This document shows positions 23,714 through 32,293 of a DNA stretch of 46,983 bases, in pieces. Origin of the DNA: Rubrivivax gelatinosus. GTDB lineage: Bacteria > Pseudomonadota > Gammaproteobacteria > Burkholderiales > Burkholderiaceae_C. Within the stretch, counting starts at the first letter, position 1. Each line of letters opens with the position of its first letter. The notes beneath the pieces are model-generated. The model did no database searches and had not been told where the DNA came from. It was given only the letters and a program-made list of their open reading frames with translations. The translations under genes were made by a program, and so were the position numbers. The stretch spans positions 1 to 46,983 of the forward strand of contig NZ_NRRU01000035.1 of NCBI RefSeq assembly GCF_016583785.1, in the 5' to 3' direction.

Positions 23714-24714
23714 ACATCGAGGTCGTCGAACCCGGCCTGCAGACCCTGCTGCAGGACGAAGGCCGCTGGGGCTGGCAGCGCGAAGGCGTGCCGGTGGGCG
23801 GCGCGATGGACGGCTGGTCGCACCGCCTGGCCAACCTGCTCGTCGGCAATGCCGCCGACGAAGCGACGCTGGAGATCCTGCTCAAAGGGCCGACGCTGCG
23901 CTTCGAGTGCCCGGTGCGCATCGCCATCACCGGCGCCGAACTCGGGCCCCAGGTCGACGGCCGGCCGGTGCCGACGATGCAGGCGCTGGACCTGCCCGCT
24001 GGCGCCGTGCTCGGCTTCGGCACGCGCGAAGCCGGGCTGCGCGCCTACCTGGCGGTGGCCGGCGGTTTCGACCTGGCACCGGTGCTGGGCAGCCGCAGCA
24101 CCTACACCCGCGGCGGCTTCGGCGGCCTGGACGGGCGCGCGCTGCGTGCCGGCGACCGGCTGCCGCTGCGGCGCACGGCACCCGCGGCCGCACGCCGCGG
24201 AGCGCCGGCGCCGGACCTGCTGGCGCTGCTGCCCGACCCGGCCCCCGACGCCTGCGCCACGCTGGCGGTGCTGGCCGGTGAACACTGGAGCGCTTTCAGC
24301 CCCGAGGCGCAGCAGTCCTTTCTGTCGCAGGACTGGCGCATCGGCCCGCAGTCCGACCGCATGGGCTACCGGCTGCAGGGCCGGGCGCTGGCCCCGGCGC
24401 GCATGGACGAGATGCTGTCCGAAGGTGTCGCCTTCGGCACCGTGCAGCTGCCGCCCGACGGCCAGCCCATCGTGCTGATGGCTGACCGCCACGGCACCGG
24501 CGGCTACCCGAAGATCGCGCACGTCGCCGGCGTCGACCTGCCGATGCTGGCGCAGCTGGCACCGGGCCAGCGCGTGCGCTTCGAGCTGGTCACGCTGGAT
24601 CTGGCGCAGGCGCTGATCGAAGACCGCGAACGCCGGCTGCAGCGGCTGCGGCTGGCGCTGCTGGGCGCGCACGACGGCGACCCGCGCGCCGCCACCGAGG
24701 AGACGAAACGATGA
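23710..24714 (+). CDS. pxpC: 5-oxoprolinase subunit PxpC
   Basis: A 334-aa KipA/PxpC protein of the biotin-dependent carboxyltransferase-like (AHS2) family; no biotin site is involved. Conserved blocks are the start IEVVEPGLQTLLQDEGRWG, then GVPVGGAMD, YLAVAGGF with SRSTYTRGGFGG, and near the end SDRMGYRLQG, SEGVAFGTVQLPPDGQPIVLMAD and GGYPKIAHV. It forms the catalytic assembly with PxpB. Both its ends overlap neighbours by ATGA (with pxpB at 23710 and pxpA at 24711), showing strict translational coupling. Confidence 0.95.
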   Translation: MNIEVVEPGLQTLLQDEGRWGWQREGVPVGGAMDGWSHRLANLLVGNAADEATLEILLKGPTLRFECPVRIAITGAELGPQVDGRPVPTMQALDLPAGAVLGFGTREAGLRAYLAVAGGFDLAPVLGSRSTYTRGGFGGLDGRALRAGDRLPLRRTAPAAARRGAPAPDLLALLPDPAPDACATLAVLAGEHWSAFSPEAQQSFLSQDWRIGPQSDRMGYRLQGRALAPARMDEMLSEGVAFGTVQLPPDGQPIVLMADRHGTGGYPKIAHVAGVDLPMLAQLAPGQRVRFELVTLDLAQALIEDRERRLQRLRLALLGAHDGDPRAATEETKR

Positions 24715-25472
24715 ATACCCTGGACCTGAACTGCGACATGGGCGAAGGCTTCGGCGCCTGGACCCTGGGCGACGACCTGGCGCTGCTGGAGCACGTGACC
24801 TCGGCCAACATCGCCTGCGGCTTCCATGCCGGCGACCCGCAGACGATGCGCCGCGTCGCCGGCGCGGCGGTGGCGCGCGGCGTGCGGGTCGGCGCCCATC
24901 CGGGGCTGCCCGACCTGCAGGGTTTCGGCCGCCGCGTGATGCAGGTCTCGCCCGCCGACGCCTACGCGATGACGGTCTACCAGGTCGGCGCGCTGGCGGC
25001 CTTCGTGCATGCCGCCGGCAGCCGGCTGAACCACGTCAAGCCGCACGGCGCGCTCTACAACATGGCGGCACGAGACCGCGCGCTGGCCGATGCGCTGGCG
25101 CAGGCGGTGCACGACGTCGACCCGGGGCTGGTGTTCTACGGCCTGGCCGGCAGCGAGATGGTGGCCGCCGCCGCGGCCCGCGGGCTCCAGGTCGCCGAGG
25201 AGGTGTTCGCAGACCGCGCCTACGACGACGACGGTTCGCTCGCGCCACGCGGCACGCCGGGCGCGATGATCGAGGACGAGCAGGCCGCGCTGGCCCAGGT
25301 GCGGCGGATGCTGGACGGGCACGTGCAGGCGCGCAGCGGCCGCCTCGTCGCACTGCGCGCCGACACCTTGTGCCTGCACGGCGACCAGCCCGGTGCGCTC
25401 GCCTTCGCGCGCGGCCTGCGCCAGGCGCTGGCAGCCGACGGCGTGCAGTTCGAGGCGCCGACGCGCCGCTGA
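24711..25472 (+). CDS. pxpA: 5-oxoprolinase subunit PxpA (LamB/YcsF family)
   Basis: A 253-aa LamB/YcsF-family protein, the PxpA component thought to open the lactam ring with energy from ATP phosphorylation by the complex. Near-complete motif set: NCDMGEGFGAW at 7-17, ANIACGFHAGDP, VGAHPGLPDLQGFGRR, HVKPHGALYN, FADRAYDDDG and CLHGD. It is the last gene of the lysR-TRAP-pxp locus and stops seven bases before the stop of the convergent GspE-like gene. No separate downstream terminator was seen. Confidence 0.96.
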   Translation: MNTLDLNCDMGEGFGAWTLGDDLALLEHVTSANIACGFHAGDPQTMRRVAGAAVARGVRVGAHPGLPDLQGFGRRVMQVSPADAYAMTVYQVGALAAFVHAAGSRLNHVKPHGALYNMAARDRALADALAQAVHDVDPGLVFYGLAGSEMVAAAAARGLQVAEEVFADRAYDDDGSLAPRGTPGAMIEDEQAALAQVRRMLDGHVQARSGRLVALRADTLCLHGDQPGALAFARGLRQALAADGVQFEAPTRR

Positions 25473-25479
25473 AGCCGGC

Positions 25480-27255
25480 CTACTGCAGCGACGGCGTGCT
25501 GCGCAGCACTTCCTCGATCGTCGTCACGCCCTCGGCGACCTTCATCGCCCCGGCCAATCGCAGCGGCCGCATGCCGTCCTGGATGCCCTGGCGGCGCAGC
25601 GCGTCGGCGTCCAGCGTCGGGTGCACATGCGTGCGCGCGGCTTCGCTCAGCACCAGCAACTCATAGAGCCCGGCGCGGCCGCGGTAGCCGGTGTGGCGGC
25701 ACTCCAGGCAGCCCACCGGCTTGTAAGCGCGGATGCCGCCCGACAGCCGCCAGGGCTTGACCAGTGCCTCCAGCGTCTCGCGCGTGCTCGATTCGTCGGG
25801 CTGCTTGCAGGCCGGACACAGCGTGCGCGTCAGGCGCTGCGCGAGCACGCCGATGACGGTGGCCGAGATCAGGTAGGGCGGCACGCCCAGGTCGACCAGG
25901 CGCGTGATGGCGCTCGCGGCGTCGTTGGTGTGCAGCGTGCTGAAAACCAGGTGGCCGGTGAGCGCGGCCTGGATCGCCATCTCGGCCGTGGCCAGGTCGC
26001 GGATCTCGCCGACCATGATGATGTCCGGGTCCTGGCGCATCAGCGCGCGCAGCCCCTCGGCGAAGCCCATGTCGATGGACTGCTGCACCTGGGTCTGGTT
26101 GAACGAGGTCTCGATCATCTCGATCGGGTCCTCGATGGTGCAGACGTTGACTTCTTCGTTGGCCAGCGACTTCAGCGTCGCGTACAGCGTCGTCGTCTTG
26201 CCGCTGCCGGTGGGGCCGGTGACGAGGATGATGCCGTGCGCGCGCCCGGTCAGCGCCTGCCAGGCCTTGGCCTCGGCGGCACCGAAACCCAGGGCCTCGA
26301 CGCCCTTGACCACGGTCTCGGGGTCGAAGATGCGCATCACCAGCTTTTCGCCGAAGGCCGTGGGCATGGTCGACAGCCGCATCTCGACCTCGCCGCCGCG
26401 GCCGGCGCTGTCGGGGCGCACGGTCTTGATGCGCCCGTCCAGCGGCCGGCGGCGCTCGACGACGTCCATGCGGCCGAGCAGCTTGATGCGCGCGACCATC
26501 GCGTTCATCACCGTCAGCGGCACCTGGTAGACGGTGTGCAGCACGCCGTCGATGCGAAAGCGGATCGCGCCCATGTCGCGCCGCGGCTCTAGGTGGATGT
26601 CGCTGGCGCGCTGGTCGAAGGCGTACTGCCAGAGCCAGTCGACGACCTGCACCACGCCCTGGTCGTTGGCGTCCAGCGTGCCCTTGGCGCGGCCGAGCTC
26701 GACCAGCTGCTCGAAGCTCGCCACCGCCGAGACCTCGCCGCTCTTCTGCGCCGCGCGCACCGACTTGGCCAAGGCGTAGAACTCGGTCGTGTAGCGGCGC
26801 ACGTCCTCGGGGTTGGCGACCACCAGGCGCAGCGTGCGCCGGGTGTGGGCCTCGATCTCGCTCACCCAGTCGACGTCGAAGGGCTCGGCGGTGGCCACCG
26901 TGACCTCGGTCGGCGACACCGCCACGGGCAGCGCACGCCGGCTCTCGGCGTAGTGCACGCTCATCACGTCGGCGACGCGGCCGACGTCGACACGCAGCGG
27001 GTCGATGCGCAGATAAGGCAGCCCGGCGCGGCCGGCGAGCCAGCCGGTCAGCGCCTCGGTGTCCAGCGCCTCGCCGCGGCCGGCGCGCACCAGCCCCGCG
27101 CCGCCCAGTCGCACCAGCGCGTGCAGGCTGGAGGCGCCGGCGCCGAAACGCCGCGTGACACGTTCGGCGTCGCCCGCGGTGATCCAGCCGTCGTCACGCA
27201 GCCAGTCCAGCAGTTGCCGCCAGTCCAGCCGTCCGCGTGCCGTCTTCGATTTCAT
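25480..27255 (-). CDS. GspE/PilB-type secretion ATPase (orphan)
   Basis: A 591-aa traffic ATPase of the type II secretion/type IV pilus family. An N-terminal MshEN-like region spans about residues 15-150. Walker A is GPTGSGKTT at 347-355, the Asp box lies around VCTIEDPIEM, Walker B is DPDIIMVGEIRD at 409-420, and the His box is TGHLVFSTLHTN at 433-444. The C-terminal zinc site has both cysteine pairs, C480/C483 and C516/C519. All key residues are intact, but no pilin, platform or secretin gene is in the window, so its partner machine is unknown. GAAGAGG serves as RBS and the gene follows the SpeE-like gene by nine bases. Confidence 0.92.
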   Translation of the reverse strand: MKSKTARGRLDWRQLLDWLRDDGWITAGDAERVTRRFGAGASSLHALVRLGGAGLVRAGRGEALDTEALTGWLAGRAGLPYLRIDPLRVDVGRVADVMSVHYAESRRALPVAVSPTEVTVATAEPFDVDWVSEIEAHTRRTLRLVVANPEDVRRYTTEFYALAKSVRAAQKSGEVSAVASFEQLVELGRAKGTLDANDQGVVQVVDWLWQYAFDQRASDIHLEPRRDMGAIRFRIDGVLHTVYQVPLTVMNAMVARIKLLGRMDVVERRRPLDGRIKTVRPDSAGRGGEVEMRLSTMPTAFGEKLVMRIFDPETVVKGVEALGFGAAEAKAWQALTGRAHGIILVTGPTGSGKTTTLYATLKSLANEEVNVCTIEDPIEMIETSFNQTQVQQSIDMGFAEGLRALMRQDPDIIMVGEIRDLATAEMAIQAALTGHLVFSTLHTNDAASAITRLVDLGVPPYLISATVIGVLAQRLTRTLCPACKQPDESSTRETLEALVKPWRLSGGIRAYKPVGCLECRHTGYRGRAGLYELLVLSEAARTHVHPTLDADALRRQGIQDGMRPLRLAGAMKVAEGVTTIEEVLRSTPSLQ

Positions 27256-27264
27256 CGTGCCTCT

Positions 27265-28035
27265 TCAAGCGGGTTGGGGCCCGGCATAGGGCCGCAGCAT
27301 GCGCAGCCACTTGCGCGCCGGCAGGCCGTAGGCGCCGAAGCGCTGCTCGATCGTAGCGGCGCGGTCGGCGAGCACGTTGCGCTCCGGCATCGCCACATGA
27401 CGGCCGGCGACGACGACGGTGTTGCCCTCCTTCGTCGGCCGCAGGCTCCAGACCTGATCGGCGCCGAAGACCGCAGCGATGCGTGCGATGCTGCGCTCGA
27501 AACTCGAGTCGCGGCCGAAAAGATTCACGCTCATCAGGCCGCCGTCCTCCAGCACCGCGCGGCAGCCGGCGTAGAAGCCCTCGTCGTCGAGCACCGGCGC
27601 CGCGGCCTCGTGGTCGTAGAGGTCGACGTGCAGCAGCTGCACGCTCTGCGGCTCGGCACGTTCGGCCAGCCAGGCGCCGGCATCGGCGATCACGACGTCG
27701 GCCTCGGCCGGCAGGTGGAACCAGTGACGGCAGACTTCGACGACCTGCGGGTTGAGCTCGACCACCGTGGTCGGCATGCGCAGCGCCTTGTGCGTGAAGC
27801 GCGTGATCGCCGCCGCGCCCAGGCCCAGCTGCAGCGCCCGGCCGCGGCCGAGCGCGTCGGTGGGCAGCCACAGCAGGCTGGCGAGCATGCGCTGCACGTA
27901 TTCGAGCTCGACGACCTGGGGCTTGCGGATGCGCATCGCGCCCTGCACCCAGATCGAGCCCAGATGCAGGAAGCGCACGCCGTCGGATTCGCTGATCGTC
28001 GCTTCGGGCAGTTCGGAAGTTTGGGAACGGGTCAT
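27265..28035 (-). CDS. Spermidine-synthase-like methyltransferase-fold protein
   Basis: A 256-aa Rossmann-fold protein of the SpeE-like group. Recognisable parts are ALQLGLGAAAITRF near residues 68-81 as the nucleotide-binding loop, VVELNPQVVEVCRHWF with the acidic ribose-binding residue, ADAGAWL, and HVDLYDHEAAAP in place of the polyamine-binding D-x-x-D region. Such proteins without speD-type neighbours are usually not proven spermidine synthases, so the substrate is open. It lies between the DUF3857 gene (12 bases upstream) and the GspE-like ATPase (9 bases downstream), in one operon. Confidence 0.8.
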   Translation of the reverse strand: MTRSQTSELPEATISESDGVRFLHLGSIWVQGAMRIRKPQVVELEYVQRMLASLLWLPTDALGRGRALQLGLGAAAITRFTHKALRMPTTVVELNPQVVEVCRHWFHLPAEADVVIADAGAWLAERAEPQSVQLLHVDLYDHEAAAPVLDDEGFYAGCRAVLEDGGLMSVNLFGRDSSFERSIARIAAVFGADQVWSLRPTKEGNTVVVAGRHVAMPERNVLADRAATIEQRFGAYGLPARKWLRMLRPYAGPQPA

Positions 28036-28047
28036 CGGCCAGTCTTG

Positions 28048-30813
28048 TCAGTCGTTCAGGCGCTGCAGTTCGAGACGGGCCAGGCCGTACTCGACGAACT
28101 CGGTGACGCCGGTGTCGACGCTGCGGCGGAAGTGGCGGCGCGCGGCGGCGCGGTCGCCGTCGAGCAGTGCCTTCTGGCCGGCGAAGAACTGCAGCTCGCA
28201 TTCGCGCCCCGGGTCGGCACTGCCGCCCTCGCGCGTGGCGGCGAGCGCGGCGTCGAAAGCAATGTCGCCGGCGAGCCAGCGCGCCACCGGGTGCGGCCAG
28301 GCCGGTCTGGCCGCCGTCGGCCAGGCCTGGCGCAGCGCGGCCACGCCGTCGCCGCCGGCGCGGCGTGTCGCCAGATACAGCCAGATGCCGGCATAACCGC
28401 CGTCGCGTTCGGCGCGGTTCCGCAGCACCGCCTGGAGCGCGTCGCGTGCGGCGGCGGCGTCACCGCTCAGGTAGTCGATGCGCGCCAGCGTCTGCCGCAT
28501 CTCGCCGTCGTCCGGGGTCAGGCGCAAGGCCTCCTCGGCGTGCCGGCGGGCCTCGTCCTGGGCCCCGCGCAGCGACGCGTTGACGGCGGCCACGACATGG
28601 GTGGGACCGGCTGCGGGGTTCAGCTCGAACGCGGCGGCCAGGTCCTGGCGCGCATCGTCGAGCCGCCCCAGGTGGTCCAGTACCACCGCACGCGCGGTCA
28701 GCGTCTGCACCCGCAGCGCCGGCGTCAGGCGGTCGGAGTCGAGCACGAGTGCGAGCACCTGACGCTGCATCAGCGCGTCGCGCTGAACCTGTGTCACGGC
28801 GCGCACCCGGCCGGCACGCAAGTCGGTGTCGAGCGCGGCGAAACGCTGGCGCAGGGTGTCGAGCTGCGCCGGCGCGATCGGCGGCAGCTGCATCACGCCC
28901 GCCAGGCGCGGGAAGACACGCGTCAACTTCTCACGATAGGCCGGAAAGTCGGCGGCGGCGACGCGGTCCTGCAGCATCTCGAGTTCGGCCTCGACACGCT
29001 GCGAGCGCGGCGCGGTGTCGGCCCGCAGGTGCAGCCGGAAGGCCGGCGCCGATTCGTCGGCCGACGAAGAAGCCGAGCGCGGCAGCACGTCCTCGGCGTA
29101 GCGGAACTCCACCGTCTGGCGGTAGATGCCCGGGTAGGACAGGCGCAGGGCGCGGCTGCGGTCGGAGGTGTCGGGCAGGCGCAGCACCGACATCGGCAGC
29201 GGCAGGCCGTAGTCGGCGACGAACAGCCGCTGCTCGGCGAAGCGCCAGGGCGGCGCCAGCTTGTAGCGCTGCACCAGGCGCAGGGCGTTGCGCTGCGGCA
29301 CGTCGCCGATTTCGAGCGCACCGTCGGGCACCAGCCCCGGGTACAGGCGCAGGTGGTCGGAGCGCAGGTCGCGCGCGAACTCCTCTGCGCCGCGCGCCGC
29401 GAGGTTGGCGCGCACGCCTTCGGCCAGGTCGCCGTGGTAGGTCTGCACCGCCTCGAAGACCGCGGGCTCGGACAGCCGGGTGAAGCTGATCGTGTCCTCG
29501 GCCTCGGCCTGCAGCACGCCCTCTTGGCCCGGCAGCGCCTCCAGCGCGGCGCCGGAGCGGGCCCGCAGGCCCCAGCCCAGCCCGCGCACCTGGCGCTCGT
29601 CGAGCGTGCCGGTCTGCATCGAACGCGTGGCGTCCACCCACAGCTTGCGGTCCCCCAGGTCCAGCACCGCGATCGCATGGTCGAAGGCGAGCGGGCTGGG
29701 CAGCATCTTATGGACGTCGCGGCGCAGCCCGTTGGACACCAGCACCGGCGTCGCCTGCACGCCGGCGGCCTCGGCCAGCGCGGCCAGCAGCGCCACCTTG
29801 TCCTTGCAGTCGCCATAACGCTGCGCCAGCACCTGCGCCGCCGGCGCCGGCTGGTGCGAGCTGGCACCGATCTCGGTGCCAAAGTAACGCACCTGGGTCT
29901 GGACGAAGTCGAGCAGCGCCAGCAGCTGGGCGTCGCGTTCGCCGCCGCGCAGCGCCGCCGCCTGCGCCGCGACCTCGGGCGTGGGCCGGGTCGCGCTTCG
30001 GAACAGGCCCTCGGCCCAGCGCGCGACGTCGGCCCAGTCGGCGAACTCGCTGAGCTGCAGCTGCTCGTCGATGTAGGCCTCGTAGGGTGCGTAGGCGTCG
30101 CCGACGAACTGCGGCACCCGGCGGCGGCGGAACTCGGTCGCCTGCAGGCCCCCGGCGCTGCCGGCGGCCTGCAGCTCGGCGGCACCGGCGCGGTGGTGGA
30201 TCGTGCGCTGCGGCGGCGCCAGCAGCCGGTAGCGGTACAGCCCGGTCGGGCCGCGTGCCTGCTGGCTCCAGTCGAGCTCGACGAAGCGGCCGCCGAACAC
30301 CGGGTTGTCGCCGGTGATCGTGTAGGCGATCTCGATGCGGTCACCGACACGCACGTCGTCCAGCACGATCGAGGCCGTGCTGCGGCCGTCGAGCCGGCGC
30401 TGCTCGAGCCCGGTCTCGCGCTGCAGCACGCGCACGCGGCGCAGATCCAGCTTGTCCAGCCGCGACTTGCCGCGCAGCAGATCCAGCCGGTGCAGCACCA
30501 GGCGCTCGTAACCCGGGTCGAACTCGATCTCGAACTGGGCCGCGCTCTCCAGCCCGGCAGCGTCACGCACCTGGCGCACCGTGCGGTGGTAGCGCTGGCT
30601 GGCCGTGCCGGCCGCGCCGAGGCGGGTCTGGCGGTCGACCAGCAGCACCTGCAGCGGCGCCGGCTGCAGCCCATCGTCCAGGCCGTCCAGGGCCAGCGGC
30701 TGCACCCAGCGCGGTTCGGCCGCACGTTCGACACCGGCCGGAGCGGCCGCGGCCGCGGCGGCGGTCAGCCAGGCTGCCGCCAGCAGCGCTCTTCTGATCC
30801 ATTTAGCCAACAC
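28048..30813 (-). CDS. DUF3857/transglutaminase-domain exported protein
   Basis: A 921-aa protein with a signal peptide (residues 1-24, KWIRR then an alanine-rich core). Residues about 70-230 match DUF3857 (for example YHRTVRQV, VRVLQRETG, IEIAYTITGDNP). A transglutaminase-like core follows with a full catalytic triad C336 (YGDCKDK), H379 (FDHAIAVL) and D394 (WVDATRS). The C-terminal third has helical repeats resembling TPR (around RLDDARQDLAAAFELNPAAG and ARRHAEEALRLTPDDGEMRQTL). It is probably periplasmic; these domains often act on peptides or proteins but the substrate is unknown. The start is a GTG at 30813 with a GGGAGG RBS; a longer ATG-initiated frame upstream is spurious. Confidence 0.88.
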   Translation of the reverse strand: MLAKWIRRALLAAAWLTAAAAAAAPAGVERAAEPRWVQPLALDGLDDGLQPAPLQVLLVDRQTRLGAAGTASQRYHRTVRQVRDAAGLESAAQFEIEFDPGYERLVLHRLDLLRGKSRLDKLDLRRVRVLQRETGLEQRRLDGRSTASIVLDDVRVGDRIEIAYTITGDNPVFGGRFVELDWSQQARGPTGLYRYRLLAPPQRTIHHRAGAAELQAAGSAGGLQATEFRRRRVPQFVGDAYAPYEAYIDEQLQLSEFADWADVARWAEGLFRSATRPTPEVAAQAAALRGGERDAQLLALLDFVQTQVRYFGTEIGASSHQPAPAAQVLAQRYGDCKDKVALLAALAEAAGVQATPVLVSNGLRRDVHKMLPSPLAFDHAIAVLDLGDRKLWVDATRSMQTGTLDERQVRGLGWGLRARSGAALEALPGQEGVLQAEAEDTISFTRLSEPAVFEAVQTYHGDLAEGVRANLAARGAEEFARDLRSDHLRLYPGLVPDGALEIGDVPQRNALRLVQRYKLAPPWRFAEQRLFVADYGLPLPMSVLRLPDTSDRSRALRLSYPGIYRQTVEFRYAEDVLPRSASSSADESAPAFRLHLRADTAPRSQRVEAELEMLQDRVAAADFPAYREKLTRVFPRLAGVMQLPPIAPAQLDTLRQRFAALDTDLRAGRVRAVTQVQRDALMQRQVLALVLDSDRLTPALRVQTLTARAVVLDHLGRLDDARQDLAAAFELNPAAGPTHVVAAVNASLRGAQDEARRHAEEALRLTPDDGEMRQTLARIDYLSGDAAAARDALQAVLRNRAERDGGYAGIWLYLATRRAGGDGVAALRQAWPTAARPAWPHPVARWLAGDIAFDAALAATREGGSADPGRECELQFFAGQKALLDGDRAAARRHFRRSVDTGVTEFVEYGLARLELQRLND

Positions 30814-30881
30814 CCAGGCCTCCCTGCCCCCATGTATCGGATCGATCGATTGTCGCCGCCACCACGGCGCCGGGGCTGGTG

Positions 30882-31379
30882 TCAGAGCAGAGCGTGGGCG
30901 GCGAAGACCTCGCGCCAGGCGGCGAGCTTGCGCTCGAAGCTCCAGCTCGCGTTGGCCGGGCTGGTGGACGGCAGGCGCAGCGTCGCCAGACCCAGCGCCT
31001 GCAGCCGGCGCATCGCACGCGCCGACTCGCCGCCGTTGTGCGCCACCGCGTGCAGTTGTGGTGCCAGCCGCCGCAACGCGGCGAAGTCGTTGAGTTCGGC
31101 GTCTTCGATCGCCGTGTCCAGGCTGCCTTCGCGCCGGCAGGCGGCGTAGACGTCCCAGATGCCCAGGCCGCGGCGGCGCACCTCGTCCAGGCGCTCGGGG
31201 TATGGCAGCGCGCGCAGGTCCACGCCCCAGAGGGCGGACAGGATGGGCCAGAAGTGGTTGCGCGGGTGGGCGTAGTACTGGCCGGCGGCAAGCGAGGCCA
31301 CGCTCGGGAAGCTGCCGAGCACGACCAGCCGGGTGCGCGCGTCGGCCACCGGCGCCAGACCGACGAGGCGCGTGTTCAC
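30882..31379 (-). CDS. DNA-deoxyinosine-type glycosylase (UDG superfamily)
   Basis: A 165-aa uracil-DNA-glycosylase-fold enzyme of the hypoxanthine-type branch (family 6). Motif 1 is GSFPSVASLAAGQYYAHPRNHFWPIL, beginning near residue 22 and including the catalytic-region asparagine in HPRN; motif 2 is LPSTSPANA near residues 136-144. It removes deaminated bases such as hypoxanthine during base-excision repair. Its ATG lies inside the last codons of tatD (4-base overlap), so the two are translationally coupled. Confidence 0.88.
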   Translation of the reverse strand: MNTRLVGLAPVADARTRLVVLGSFPSVASLAAGQYYAHPRNHFWPILSALWGVDLRALPYPERLDEVRRRGLGIWDVYAACRREGSLDTAIEDAELNDFAALRRLAPQLHAVAHNGGESARAMRRLQALGLATLRLPSTSPANASWSFERKLAAWREVFAAHALL

Positions 31380-32206
31380 CGGCCGTGCGCCGCGACCAGC
31401 GGCGCCAGCCGCGGCAGCGCCGCGATGGCGTTGGCGGTCGTCTGTGCCGCGGTGTGCTCCGGCGTCCAGCCACGCAGCGCCGCCAGCTCGAGCGCGATGC
31501 GCGGCAGTTCGGCCGGCTCGTTGCGGGTGGACGCGGCGCCAGCGGCACGTTCGGCGGCGCTGCGGTAGAGCCAGTGCGGCGGGATGTCGGGCGCGTCGGT
31601 CTCCAGCACCGGCACGTGTTCGGGCAGGGTCGTGGCCAGGCGCCGGATCTGCAGCGCACGCTCGAAGCTCATCGCGCCGCCGAAACCCAGGCGCAGCCCG
31701 AGCGCGACGAACTGCGCCGCCTGCGCGTCGCTGCCGTTGAAGGCGTGCGCAATGCCGCCGGGCGTCTCGATGCGCCGCAGCCCGTGCAGCAGCAGGTCGG
31801 CCGAGCGCCGCACGTGCAGCAGCACCGGCAGGCCGAAGTCGCGCGCCAGCGCCAGCTGCGCCAGGTAGAAGCGGCGCTGGCGCTCCAGGTCGAGGCCGGG
31901 CACGAACTGGTCGATGCCGATCTCGCCGACCGCCACCAGCCGCGGGTCGTCGCGCCGGCGGTCGAGTTCATCGTGCAGGCGCTCCAGGTCATCGTCGGCG
32001 GCGCGCCCGGTGTAGAGCGGATGGATGCCCAGTGCGTAGGCCAGCCGGTGCTGGTGGGCGAGTTCGCGCACCGCATCGAAGTTGCCAACTTCCACCGCCG
32101 GCAGCACCTGCAGGCCGACGCCGGCGGCCCGCGCCCGGGCGACGACGGCGTCGCGGTCGGCGTCGAATTCCGCAGCGTCGAGATGGCAATGCGTGTCCAG
32201 CCACAT
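31376..32206 (-). CDS. TatD-family metal-dependent hydrolase (DNase-like)
   Basis: A 276-aa TIM-barrel amidohydrolase of the TatD/YcfH/YjjV type. Metal ligands are visible: DTHCHLD at 4-10, VGEIGID near 95-101, the HVRRS histidine, HAFNGS, and ETDAPDIPP. The YxxxA variation and length fit YjjV-like proteins. TatD enzymes have 3'-5' exonuclease or deoxyribonuclease activity, which matches its coupling to a DNA glycosylase. The ATG at 32206 is chosen because the MWLDTHCHLD start is conserved and a CATCAT hexamer lies six bases before it. It is divergent from the serine protease gene. Confidence 0.9.
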   Translation of the reverse strand: MWLDTHCHLDAAEFDADRDAVVARARAAGVGLQVLPAVEVGNFDAVRELAHQHRLAYALGIHPLYTGRAADDDLERLHDELDRRRDDPRLVAVGEIGIDQFVPGLDLERQRRFYLAQLALARDFGLPVLLHVRRSADLLLHGLRRIETPGGIAHAFNGSDAQAAQFVALGLRLGFGGAMSFERALQIRRLATTLPEHVPVLETDAPDIPPHWLYRSAAERAAGAASTRNEPAELPRIALELAALRGWTPEHTAAQTTANAIAALPRLAPLVAAHGR

Positions 32207-32212
32207 GGCGCG

Positions 32213-32218
32213 ATGATG
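32213..32218 (-). promoter_or_regulatory. -10-like hexamer before tatD
   Basis: On the minus strand CATCAT ends six bases before the ATG at 32206 and no RBS is seen, matching the leaderless pattern. Confidence 0.35.
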
Positions 32219-32293
32219 CCGTGATCCCGGGTGTGGCCGCCGGGCCGACGTGATACCGTCAGCGAAGGCTGCCGGGTGCAGGAGCCGAGGACG

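Noticed and set aside
26593..31149. Very long open frame on the plus strand (over 1500 codons)
   Set aside because: It lies antisense to the GspE-like, SpeE-like, DUF3857 and DNA glycosylase genes, all with recognisable domains and start signals. Its composition (H, R, Q, G, A rich, no domains) is what GC-rich antisense frames give.
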